Both the position numbers and the translations under genes were made by a program. DNA of 64,000 nucleotides from an uncultured Lachnospiraceae bacterium. GTDB taxonomy: Bacteria > Bacillota > Clostridia > Lachnospirales > Lachnospiraceae. The stretch is taken from contig CAJUAO010000011.1 of assembly GCA_910584685.1 (NCBI GenBank), forward strand, positions 47,230-111,229, given 5' to 3'. Under the pieces are notes generated by a model. The model was not told where the DNA came from, made no database searches, and saw only the letters and a program-made list of their open reading frames with translations. Shown one piece after another: positions 35,476-44,717 of the stretch. The stretch's first letter is position 1; each line of letters starts with the position of its first letter.

Positions 35476-37467
35476 ATGTACAAAGTAAAGGTATCATCTG
35501 AAAAGAAAGCAAAAATTGAAGAAGGAATGATAGGTCTGTTTTTTGAGGATATTAATTATGCGGCAGACGGAGGCCTGTATTGTGAAATGCTTGAAAATTA
35601 CAATTTTGAGGCGTTAGAGGCAACAGGTGATTTTGATGATTATCATACGGCATATGACGGTCTGTATGGCTGGGAGCCATATCCCTATGATGGCGCGGGA
35701 GCAATGCTGGAAACATTTAATGAGGGAGGAGTCAGCAGGGAAAATCCCCATTATCTTGTATTTACGGCCTCAAGTGAGCAGCCGGGCTTTTCAAATAAGG
35801 CATATGACGGAATTTATCTGAATAAGGGAGAAAAATACAGAATTTCCCTTTATATGAGAAGACATGAGAATTATGAGGGAGCAGTATACGCCGTTATAGA
35901 CGCGTGGGGAGAGGCTGTTCAGAGCATAGAGCTTGCGCCTGCGGTGGAAGGCAGTGATAAAAATACTGAATGGCAGAAGATAGACGTTGAATTTACGGCA
36001 GAGGAGGAGGTAAATGCCGGAACCTTCGCCATAACTTTAGAGTATGAGGGAAGAGCTGACTTTGATTTTATATCCCTTAAGCCTGAAAATGCAGTGGAGG
36101 GAGTATTCAGAAGGGATTTGGCCGAAAAGCTTAGGGCGTTAAAGCCGGGCTTTTTAAGGTTTCCCGGCGGCTGTATAGTAGAAGGCAATACCCTGGACAA
36201 CCGTTATCAATGGAAAAGGAGCATAGGAAGAAGAGAGGACAGAAAAAATAACTGGAATCGCTGGGCAGTTCATGGCAACAACAAGGAAAACAATTTTAAG
36301 GGCATATACAGTCACTATAACCAGACCTTGGGACTTGGATATTATGAATATTTTATCCTGTGCGAATATCTTAACTGCGAGCCACTTCCCGTAATGAATG
36401 TGGGACTTGCCTGCCAGTATCAGTCTACCCAGCTTGTAAATATTGAGGATGAAGCCTTTCAGGAATATATTCAGGATGTTCTCGATTTAATAGAGTTTGC
36501 AAATGGAAATGAAAATTCAGTGTGGGGAAAGGTAAGATGCGAAATGGGGCATAGGGAGCCTTTTAACCTTAAAATGATAGGTATAGGAAACGAGCAGTGG
36601 GAGACGGATAAGGTGGACTTTTTCAAAAGATATGACATGTTTGAGGCGGCAATACATGAAAAATACCCGGATATGCGTCTTATCGGCTCGGCAGGACCAA
36701 ACGTGGAGGACAAGTATTACGACGCCGCATGGTCATTTTACAGGGAAAAGAAAAATGCCTTAGAAAAGCCTATAGAAAAATATGTGTATGCCATAGATGA
36801 GCATTATTACAGAAATCCTGACTGGATGCTTAAAAAGAGCCGTTTCTATGACAATTATCCAAGGGATATAAAGGTATTTGCAGGAGAATATGCAGCTCAT
36901 GTAGTGCCGGGAGCCTTTAATAATCCGTCGTCAAACAATCTTTATGCGGGACTTTGTGAGGCGGCGTTTATGACAGGAATTGAGAGAAATGCAGATGTGG
37001 TTGTACTTGCCTCATATGCGCCTCTTTTTGCAAGAATAGACTATACACAGTGGTCGCCGGACATGATTTGGTTTGACGGAAAATCCTCATATGCAACGCC
37101 AAGCTATTATGTGCAACAGCTTTATTCTGTTTATACAGGAAAATATACCCTTGACATTAATACAGGAGATGAGCTTTCAGAAGGGCTGTACACATCAGCC
37201 TCATTTGACGGCGAGAAGCAAAAATTATATGTAAAGCTTGTAAATGTAACGGATAATGATATGGAAATTAACATGGATTTAGGTGAAGCAGCTAAATTAA
37301 TGGGGAAGGAGGCATTGACTAAGGCAGAGGAAATAGTCCTTACAGGAAATAAGGAGGATGTAAATTCCATAAGTGAGCCGGAAAAAATAAAACCGGTTTG
37401 CAGCAATATTATAATTGATGAGAAATATATATTAAAGGGAAACAGCTTTGCAGTTTTAATATTTTAA
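35476..37467 (+). CDS. GH51 alpha-L-arabinofuranosidase
   Basis: 663 residues without a signal peptide, so it is cytoplasmic. It opens with GLFFEDINYAADGGLYCEML, the GH51 N-terminal signature. A carbohydrate-binding-like beta-sandwich insertion follows (about 90-200). The catalytic barrel has FPGGCIVEG, the acid/base Glu in IGIGNEQWE (near 370) and the nucleophile Glu in VFAGEYA (near 470). It removes alpha-L-arabinofuranosyl groups from imported arabino-oligosaccharides. AAGGAG precedes the ATG. Confidence 0.93.
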   Translation: MYKVKVSSEKKAKIEEGMIGLFFEDINYAADGGLYCEMLENYNFEALEATGDFDDYHTAYDGLYGWEPYPYDGAGAMLETFNEGGVSRENPHYLVFTASSEQPGFSNKAYDGIYLNKGEKYRISLYMRRHENYEGAVYAVIDAWGEAVQSIELAPAVEGSDKNTEWQKIDVEFTAEEEVNAGTFAITLEYEGRADFDFISLKPENAVEGVFRRDLAEKLRALKPGFLRFPGGCIVEGNTLDNRYQWKRSIGRREDRKNNWNRWAVHGNNKENNFKGIYSHYNQTLGLGYYEYFILCEYLNCEPLPVMNVGLACQYQSTQLVNIEDEAFQEYIQDVLDLIEFANGNENSVWGKVRCEMGHREPFNLKMIGIGNEQWETDKVDFFKRYDMFEAAIHEKYPDMRLIGSAGPNVEDKYYDAAWSFYREKKNALEKPIEKYVYAIDEHYYRNPDWMLKKSRFYDNYPRDIKVFAGEYAAHVVPGAFNNPSSNNLYAGLCEAAFMTGIERNADVVVLASYAPLFARIDYTQWSPDMIWFDGKSSYATPSYYVQQLYSVYTGKYTLDINTGDELSEGLYTSASFDGEKQKLYVKLVNVTDNDMEINMDLGEAAKLMGKEALTKAEEIVLTGNKEDVNSISEPEKIKPVCSNIIIDEKYILKGNSFAVLIF

Positions 37468-37488
37468 AATCAATTAAGGAGGAGGATA

Positions 37489-38871
37489 ATGCAGCAATAT
37501 TTTGAGGATATTATAGCATCGCTCAATAATGTTCTGTGGGGAGCGCCTATGCTTGTGCTTTTATTTGGAACACATCTTTTTATGACTGTAAAAACTGGGA
37601 TAATACAGAGAAAAACCTTTATGGGCATAAAGCTTTCAGTTACAAGGGATAAGGACTCGGAGGGAGACATAAGCCAGTTTGGGGCATTGGCTACGGCCCT
37701 TGCCTCAACCATAGGAACGGGAAATATAATCGGAGTAGGAACTGCCATAGCCTTAGGCGGTCCCGGAGCAGTGCTTTGGTGCTGGCTTACGGGGGTGTTT
37801 GGAATAGCGACAAAGTATGGGGAATCACTTATAGCTGTAAAATACAGAGTTAAGACAAGGGATGGACGAATGATGGGAGGAGCCATGTATGCTCTTGAGA
37901 GAGGTCTTAACATGAAATGGCTTGGAATTATTTTTGCGATATTCACCCTTGCGGCGTCCTTTGGAATAGGCTCTATGGTCCAGACAAATGCAATAGCCGG
38001 AATATGGGAGGAAAACATGAGGGTGCCGGGCCCTGTAATAGGAATTATCTGCAGCAGCCTTGTGTTTTTAGTAGTCTTTGGAGGCGTAAAAAAAATAGCC
38101 GGTGTGTGTCAAAGGCTTGTGCCGGTTATGGCAGGCTTTTACGTGCTTGGCTGCATAATTATTCTTATAATAAATTATGATTACATAATTCCTGCTATTG
38201 TGACAATCATAAGGCTGGCGTTTAAGCCGGGAGCCGCTGCCGGAGGGCTTGCAGGCTCAGGAATAATGCTTGCTGCCAGATACGGCATAGCCAGAGGACT
38301 GTTTTCAAATGAGTCAGGAATGGGCTCAGCGCCCATAGTAGCCGCCGCCGCGCAGACAAAAAATCCCGTAAGGCAGGCGCTTATATCTGCCACAGGAACA
38401 TTTTGGGACACGGTAGTAGTATGCGCCATGACAGGTCTTGTATTAGTAAGCAGCATACTAAAAAATCCCGACATTGACGTATCGGGAATAAAAGACGGAA
38501 GCGAGCTTACATCAATGGCGTTCGGTCAGATACCATACATAGGAAAATCAATCCTTGTAGTAGGCATAGTGGCGTTTGCCTTCTCCACAACCTTAGGCTG
38601 GGCATACTATGGTGAAAGCTGCGCCAAATATCTTGGAGGAATGAAAATTATTATCCCTTATCGCATCCTGTATGTAGCCTCCGTAGCCATAGCGCCCCTT
38701 ATAACTTTGCAGATAGTGTGGAGTCTGGCTGACACTTTCAATGCCCTTATGGCAATACCAAACCTGATAGCCGTACTTTTATTGTCAAATGTTATAAAAC
38801 ATGAAACAGACATCTACATAAAAAACATAGGGCTGAAATCGCCTGATGAACCGCCAACAATTACTAAATAG
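37489..38871 (+). CDS. Sodium:alanine/glycine symporter (AGCS family)
   Basis: 460 residues with about ten to eleven membrane helices. Typical AGCS segments are LFGTHLFMTVKTGIIQ, GALATALASTIGTGNIIGVGTAI and GLFSNESGMGSAP. It brings in alanine or glycine with sodium. It lies 21 bases after the arabinofuranosidase gene, so the two are probably co-transcribed, although no functional link is obvious. RBS GGAGGAGG. Confidence 0.93.
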   Translation: MQQYFEDIIASLNNVLWGAPMLVLLFGTHLFMTVKTGIIQRKTFMGIKLSVTRDKDSEGDISQFGALATALASTIGTGNIIGVGTAIALGGPGAVLWCWLTGVFGIATKYGESLIAVKYRVKTRDGRMMGGAMYALERGLNMKWLGIIFAIFTLAASFGIGSMVQTNAIAGIWEENMRVPGPVIGIICSSLVFLVVFGGVKKIAGVCQRLVPVMAGFYVLGCIIILIINYDYIIPAIVTIIRLAFKPGAAAGGLAGSGIMLAARYGIARGLFSNESGMGSAPIVAAAAQTKNPVRQALISATGTFWDTVVVCAMTGLVLVSSILKNPDIDVSGIKDGSELTSMAFGQIPYIGKSILVVGIVAFAFSTTLGWAYYGESCAKYLGGMKIIIPYRILYVASVAIAPLITLQIVWSLADTFNALMAIPNLIAVLLLSNVIKHETDIYIKNIGLKSPDEPPTITK

Positions 38872-38887
38872 CAGCATTTTAACAGAA

Positions 38888-38920
38888 GTTCAGCCCCGCC
38901 ACAGGGTATCGGGGCTGAAC
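38888..38920 (+). terminator. Terminator after AGCS symporter
   Basis: GTTCAGCCCCG (38888-38898) pairs perfectly with CGGGGCTGAAC (38910-38920), followed by TTTCACACATTTTT. Confidence 0.75.
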
Positions 38921-38955
38921 TTTCACACATTTTTCCACAAAATAATTCTGAAAAG

Positions 38956-38984
38956 TTGACAACAGATATAAATATTGCTAAAAT
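38956..38984 (+). promoter_or_regulatory. ilvNC promoter
   Basis: TTGACA (38956-38961), 17 bases, TAAAAT (38979-38984). The short leader to the start at 39060 has no T-box or peptide attenuator that I can see. Confidence 0.75.
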
Positions 38985-39059
38985 ATAAAGAAGTTGCGTG
39001 ATGGTATAAGAATAAATACTATATACGCACAAATTAAAGAAGGAAAGGATATTGCAGCT

Positions 39060-39542
39060 ATGAAGAGAAAGGTATTATCCGTATTAGTAGACAATACATC
39101 AGGCGTATTAAACAGAGTGGCAGGTCTTTTCAGCAGAAGAGGCTATAACATAGACAGTCTTACAGTGGGAGAAACAGAAAATCCTGCATATTCACGAATG
39201 ACTATAGTTGTCAGAGGCGAGGATGAAACACTGGAGCAGATTGAAAAGCAGATATTAAAGCTTGAGGATATTGTAAGCGTACAGGATTTAGGAAGCGCAT
39301 CGGTATGCAGGGAGCTTATACTTGTAAAGGTTGCAGCAGGACCGGAGGACAGGCAGCAGGTAATATCCGTTGCAAATATATTCAGGGCAAATATAGTAGA
39401 TGTTGCTCCTGAGTCGCTTATGATAGAGCTTACGGGAAATCAGGAAAAGCTTACTGCCTTTACAAATCTTCTTGAGGGCTTTAAGATTTTAGAGCTTGTA
39501 AGGACAGGTATCGCAGGTCTTTCAAGAGGCATGGCAGATTAA
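39060..39542 (+). CDS. ilvN: Acetolactate synthase small (regulatory) subunit
   Basis: 160 residues. The ACT domain start MKRKVLSVLVDNTSGVLNRVAGLFSRRGYNIDSLTVG is the IlvN/IlvH signature, followed by the C-terminal regulatory domain. It controls acetolactate synthase and gives feedback sensitivity to valine. The ATG at 39060 matches the family start and has AAAGGA upstream; the longer frame from 38994 overlaps the promoter. No catalytic subunit gene is adjacent. Confidence 0.93.
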   Translation: MKRKVLSVLVDNTSGVLNRVAGLFSRRGYNIDSLTVGETENPAYSRMTIVVRGEDETLEQIEKQILKLEDIVSVQDLGSASVCRELILVKVAAGPEDRQQVISVANIFRANIVDVAPESLMIELTGNQEKLTAFTNLLEGFKILELVRTGIAGLSRGMAD

Positions 39543-39643
39543 ATACATACTAAAACGTTTATTCATTGCTACTGTGTCTGGAACATATGCAGCATAAATA
39601 AAATATATATTTTTATAAAATTTATAACAAAATGGAGGAATAA

Positions 39644-40672
<1,029 letters not shown>

Positions 40673-40750
40673 TTTATTATAATATATACTATATAATTTT
40701 AAGCTTATGTAAATATTAAACTATAAAAATTATAAGCTACATAATCAAAC

Positions 40751-40796
40751 AAAAAGCCCGCGGAATTTCATTTTATTATGATTCTGCGGGTTTTTT
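40751..40796 (+). terminator. Strong terminator after ilvC
   Basis: AAAAAGCCCGCGGAAT (40751-40766) pairs with ATTCTGCGGGTTTTTT (40781-40796), ending in a run of six T. The rest of the gap to 40985 is AT-rich and shows no further feature. Confidence 0.9.
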
Positions 40797-40985
40797 GTTT
40801 TAATGGGGATATTTAATTTGTGATTTTTGGAACAATATGACTTTTTTACACTTAAGCTGTCATTATAATATTTACTAATTTTTTTACATCTGATAAAATG
40901 ATTTATATAGAAAAAGGTATTTCTATTATATATATGGAAAGCAGTGTAAAGCATATAAAATATGAAAGACGGAGGAATTAAAGGT

Positions 40986-43607
40986 ATGCAGGCAAAAAAC
41001 ATACAGGATTTTAATTTGAATCAGGTGCAGGTGACAGAGCCATATATGGTGAATGCCCTGGAAAAGGAAATTTCATATCTTAAGTCATTTGATGCAGACA
41101 GGCTTGTGGCAGGATTTCAGGAGGTTAATAATATAAAGCCTAAGGCGCCAAAGTATAATGGCTGGGAGAATACGGAGATAAGAGGACATTCGCTGGGACA
41201 TTATATGACGGCAGTATCCCAGGCGGTAGCCCAGACAGGCGATAAGGAGCTTAGGGATAAGCTTGTGTATATAGTGGACAGGCTTGAAGAAAGCCAGAGC
41301 AAAAGCGGTTATCTTTCAGCCTTTCCGGAGACCTTTTTTGATAAGGTTGAGAACAGAAAGCCGGTGTGGGTGCCTTGGTATACAATGGATAAGATTATAT
41401 CAGGACTTACGGCAGCATACAGGCATGGAGGAATTGAAAAGGCTTTTAAGGTTGTGACAGCCCTCGGCGACTGGGTTTATGAAAGAACGGTGAAGTGGAC
41501 TAAGGAGACGCAGGATATTGTTCTTGCAGTGGAATACGGCGGAATGAATGAGGCTATGTATGACTTATACAAGATTACAAAAAGCGATAAGCATAAGGCA
41601 GCAGCCCATATGTTTGATGAGATGTATCTTTTCAGTGAGATTGAAAAGGGAAACGATATTTTAAACGGAAAGCATGCCAATACCACCATTCCAAAATTTT
41701 TAGGCGCCATATACAGGTATGCTGCGCTGGGCTGTAAGGAGGATGATGATTTTTATTACAGGGCGGCAAAGAGATTTTGGGAGCTTGTGAATGAGCATCA
41801 TACGTATATTACAGGGGGAAACAGTGAATGGGAGCATTTTGGCGAGCCCCTGATACTTGACGGCGAGCGTACAAACTGTAATTGTGAGACGTGTAATACA
41901 TACAATATGCTTAAGCTTTCAAGGGAACTGTTTAAGATAACGGGAGATATAAGATATGCAGATTTCTATGAAAATACATTTTTAAATGCAATTATGTCGT
42001 CCCAAAATCCTGAAACAGGAATGACAATGTATTTCCAGCCTATGGCTACAGGATTTTTTAAGGTGTATTCAACGCCCTTTGACAGCTTTTGGTGCTGTAC
42101 AGGCACAGGTATGGAAAACTTTACAAAGTGTAATGACAGTATATATTTCCACACGGACGATACGGTGTACATAAATCAATATATTTCATCAAACCTTGAC
42201 TGGAAGGAGAAAAATGTAAGGCTTTCCATGAAATCACAGATACCTGATACGGAAAATGCTGTTATTGAAATAGATGGAAATATTAATGTGGCAGTTCGTA
42301 TACCTGACTGGGCAGAGGGCGGCAGTATAAAGGCAGAGTGGACTGACGGCAGCAGTTGTACATATGAGCTTGATAAATCAGAAACTTTGTCAGGCATTAA
42401 TACAGAAAAAATACATTTTGCAGACGGATATTTGTATGTAAAATCGGAGGTTAAGACAGTTATTAGCTGCTGCTTCCATATGAAGGTAAAGGCGTATCCT
42501 CTTCCTGACAACAGGCATTGCATAGGACTTAAATATGGTCCTGTGGTTTTAAGCGGCGCCCTTGGAACAGAAAGCATGGAGGAAAGCAAGACAGGGGTAG
42601 ATGTAACCATAGCTACCTGCAATATTGCCATGAAGGATTTCATTACCGTAAAGGGAAAGGACGGCTTAGGAGGCACAGATGACGATGTGGAGGAATGGAT
42701 TAAAAATATCGCCCAGAATGTGGTTAAGACAGAGGGAAAGGTGGAATTTCACTTAAAGGGCACTGACAGGGACGATATTGTATTCACTCCTCATTACAAG
42801 CAGCACAAGGAACGCTACGGTATTTACTGGAATATGGTTGCAAAGGATTCTAGGGCGCTGCAGGAGCATATAAAAAGTATCAAGGAAAAAGCAAGGCTTG
42901 AAAGGGTTTCCATAGACAGCGTGCCTCTTGGAAATGACCAGTATGAGCTTCTGCATAATATACAGGGAGAAAATACAGGGGCAGGAACCTTTAACGGCAT
43001 GATGCTCCGCCACGCCTGGTCTGAAGCCGGATGGTTCAGCTATGACATGAAGGTAAAGGCGGGAATAAGCAATTATATAAGAGCTAAATATTTCAGCGGC
43101 AACGTAGGAAGAACCTTTAATATATATATTGACGGAGAGCTTCTTATAGAGGAAACCATAAAGGATAAAATACCGGGAGAATTTTATGACGAATATTACA
43201 AAATACCGGAAGGAATGTTAAAGGATAAGGAAAAGGTAACGGTTAAATTCCACGTCAGAGGAGATAGCTGGGTAGGAGGAGTGTTTGATAAATTAAGCAT
43301 AGTAAGCGATTATGACAATAATCCTTCAGTAAAGGAAATATCATTTGACGGAGGAAAATTAGATAAGGTTTATGACGGAGATGTTACGGAATATACATTG
43401 ACAGCAACGGACATGGGTGATAAATTAACCTTAAGGGTGACGCCGTATAATGACAACAGTCTTATATATGTAAATGATGTATTGATAGACGAGGCAAAGC
43501 CAAGGGTTATGGATATTTCATCTGTGGATAAGATTGTTGTAAAAGCGGTGGCAGAGGATTTCAGTACAGAAAAAATATATACATTTACGCTTGAAAAAAA
43601 TGACTGA
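40986..43607 (+). CDS. GH127 beta-L-arabinofuranosidase
   Basis: 873 residues, no signal peptide. The N-terminal helical barrel shows RGHSLGHYMTAVSQAVAQTGD and the Cys/Glu-rich zinc centre: GNSEWEHFGEP, CNCETCNTYNMLKLSREL and FWCCTGTGMENF. This is typical of GH127, a zinc-thiolate glycosidase. Beta-sandwich domains follow, the last (about 770-873) an Ig/cadherin-like module. It should release beta-L-arabinofuranose. The start at 40986 follows GGAGG; an upstream ATG at 40962 has none. Confidence 0.92.
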   Translation: MQAKNIQDFNLNQVQVTEPYMVNALEKEISYLKSFDADRLVAGFQEVNNIKPKAPKYNGWENTEIRGHSLGHYMTAVSQAVAQTGDKELRDKLVYIVDRLEESQSKSGYLSAFPETFFDKVENRKPVWVPWYTMDKIISGLTAAYRHGGIEKAFKVVTALGDWVYERTVKWTKETQDIVLAVEYGGMNEAMYDLYKITKSDKHKAAAHMFDEMYLFSEIEKGNDILNGKHANTTIPKFLGAIYRYAALGCKEDDDFYYRAAKRFWELVNEHHTYITGGNSEWEHFGEPLILDGERTNCNCETCNTYNMLKLSRELFKITGDIRYADFYENTFLNAIMSSQNPETGMTMYFQPMATGFFKVYSTPFDSFWCCTGTGMENFTKCNDSIYFHTDDTVYINQYISSNLDWKEKNVRLSMKSQIPDTENAVIEIDGNINVAVRIPDWAEGGSIKAEWTDGSSCTYELDKSETLSGINTEKIHFADGYLYVKSEVKTVISCCFHMKVKAYPLPDNRHCIGLKYGPVVLSGALGTESMEESKTGVDVTIATCNIAMKDFITVKGKDGLGGTDDDVEEWIKNIAQNVVKTEGKVEFHLKGTDRDDIVFTPHYKQHKERYGIYWNMVAKDSRALQEHIKSIKEKARLERVSIDSVPLGNDQYELLHNIQGENTGAGTFNGMMLRHAWSEAGWFSYDMKVKAGISNYIRAKYFSGNVGRTFNIYIDGELLIEETIKDKIPGEFYDEYYKIPEGMLKDKEKVTVKFHVRGDSWVGGVFDKLSIVSDYDNNPSVKEISFDGGKLDKVYDGDVTEYTLTATDMGDKLTLRVTPYNDNSLIYVNDVLIDEAKPRVMDISSVDKIVVKAVAEDFSTEKIYTFTLEKND

Positions 43608-43670
43608 TAAAGCCTGATTATGGCTTAAGGAATGGATTTTTCAGGCGTAATGCGGAATGGAGGCAGTGCA

Positions 43671-43937
43671 ATGGGGAACAAGGGTGCAAAGCTTTGTATT
43701 GAGAAGGAGTTGTTAAACGTTCAGCTTAACCTTGAAAACAACTATAAGGAAAATGCCTATGATGCATATTTAAATGTGAAAGCAATGATAGAAAGCTTTT
43801 TTGAGCAGGGGGAAATCTCAAAATGGGCATATAAGAGATACATAAGAAAGCTGAAAAAGTATGATGAGATATATGCGGAGGATGAGGAAAATCCGGAGAA
43901 CGAAGAAAACCCGGAGGATAAAAAAGATATCTCATAA
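43671..43937 (+). CDS. Small acidic-tailed hypothetical protein
   Basis: 88 residues. A helical first part (LCIEKELLNVQLNLENNYKENA, then WAYKRYIRKLKKYDEIY) is followed by an acidic tail with NPE repeats (EENPENEENPEDKKD). No membrane or catalytic motif. The ATG at 43671 has TGGAGG upstream; an ATG at 43632 has no proper site. It lies 63 bases after the GH127 gene and ends before a strong terminator. Function unknown. Confidence 0.65.
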   Translation: MGNKGAKLCIEKELLNVQLNLENNYKENAYDAYLNVKAMIESFFEQGEISKWAYKRYIRKLKKYDEIYAEDEENPENEENPEDKKDIS

Positions 43938-43969
43938 GCGATAAATTAAGAAGCAGTTTTAAAAGTATG

Positions 43970-43997
43970 GGACTGTCCGGCAGGGCAGTCCTTTTTT
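43970..43997 (+). terminator. Terminator after small acidic protein
   Basis: GGACTG (43970-43975) pairs with CAGTCC (43986-43991) and is followed by six T. Confidence 0.8.
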
Positions 43998-43999
43998 AT

Positions 44000-44085
44000 G
44001 CGCAAGGGCGCAAAAGGAAATTAGCTGCTAAAGCAGCACGCGCCCTGCGCGGCGAGTAGGGAAGGATGAATCTTTCCTACTCGAT
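44000..44085. repeat. Paired hairpins upstream of ECF sigma gene
   Basis: GCGCAAGGGCGC (44000-44011) can pair with GCGCCCTGCGC (44041-44051), enclosing AGCTGCTAAAGCAGC. GAGTAGGGAAGG is complementary to CTTTCCTACTC (44056-44085). It is GC-rich against an AT-rich surround and lies about 110 bases before the sigma gene. Confidence 0.6.
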
Positions 44086-44192
44086 TTAAATTAATTGAAA
44101 CAGAACCGGTAAAAAAAGACACTTATAGATGTAATGACAATAAAGAAGATAAAAGGTTTGGCAAATTAAAAAATGTAAAAGGGAGGTGTTTT

Positions 44193-44717
44193 ATGGAGCA
44201 GGAAGAAAATGACGTACTTGTTAAAAAAGCTGTAAATGGCGACAAGGAAGCCTTTACCGTGTTATATGCACAAATATATATTGAAATGTTTAAGTTTGCC
44301 TGTTTTATGATAGGAAACAGCTACGAGGCCGAGGATGCGGTTTCAGATGCAGTTATGGATATGTATCTTGGAATACACAAGCTAAGGGAGCCTGATAAAT
44401 TTAAGAGCTGGTCATTTGCTATTTTAGCTAATAAGTGCAGAAAAAAAATACGTATAATGAAGAATAAAGCAATATCCTATGACGACGGACTGCTGGAGGT
44501 ATTTGAGGGAGAGAAAACAGACAGGGATGAAAACATGGATGTAAAAACGGCGTATATGGAGCTTTCGGGGGAGGAAAGACTAATCATTTCTTATTATGTA
44601 TTTGCAGGCTATAACAGTGAAGAGATAGGCAAAAGGCTTCATATGAACAGAAATACTGTAAGGACAAAGATAAGCCGGGCTATGACAAAGATGAGAATGA
44701 AAATGGAGGTAATATAA
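44193..44717 (+). CDS. ECF sigma factor
   Basis: 174 residues. Sigma region 2 (about 20-90, EAEDAVSDAVMDMYLGIHKL) and region 4 (about 115-170, LSGEERLIISYYVFAGYNSEEIGKRLHMNRNTVRTKISRA) are joined by a short linker. It directs RNA polymerase to a special promoter set. It is directly followed by a beta-propeller membrane protein with no gap (44718), so the two are translationally coupled and the neighbour is probably its regulator. RBS GGGAGG. Confidence 0.92.
   Translation: MEQEENDVLVKKAVNGDKEAFTVLYAQIYIEMFKFACFMIGNSYEAEDAVSDAVMDMYLGIHKLREPDKFKSWSFAILANKCRKKIRIMKNKAISYDDGLLEVFEGEKTDRDENMDVKTAYMELSGEERLIISYYVFAGYNSEEIGKRLHMNRNTVRTKISRAMTKMRMKMEVI

Noticed and set aside
38921..39059. Possible T-box or leader peptide before ilvN
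   Set aside because: The leader after the promoter is too short and has no T-box motif or run of Val, Leu or Ile codons.
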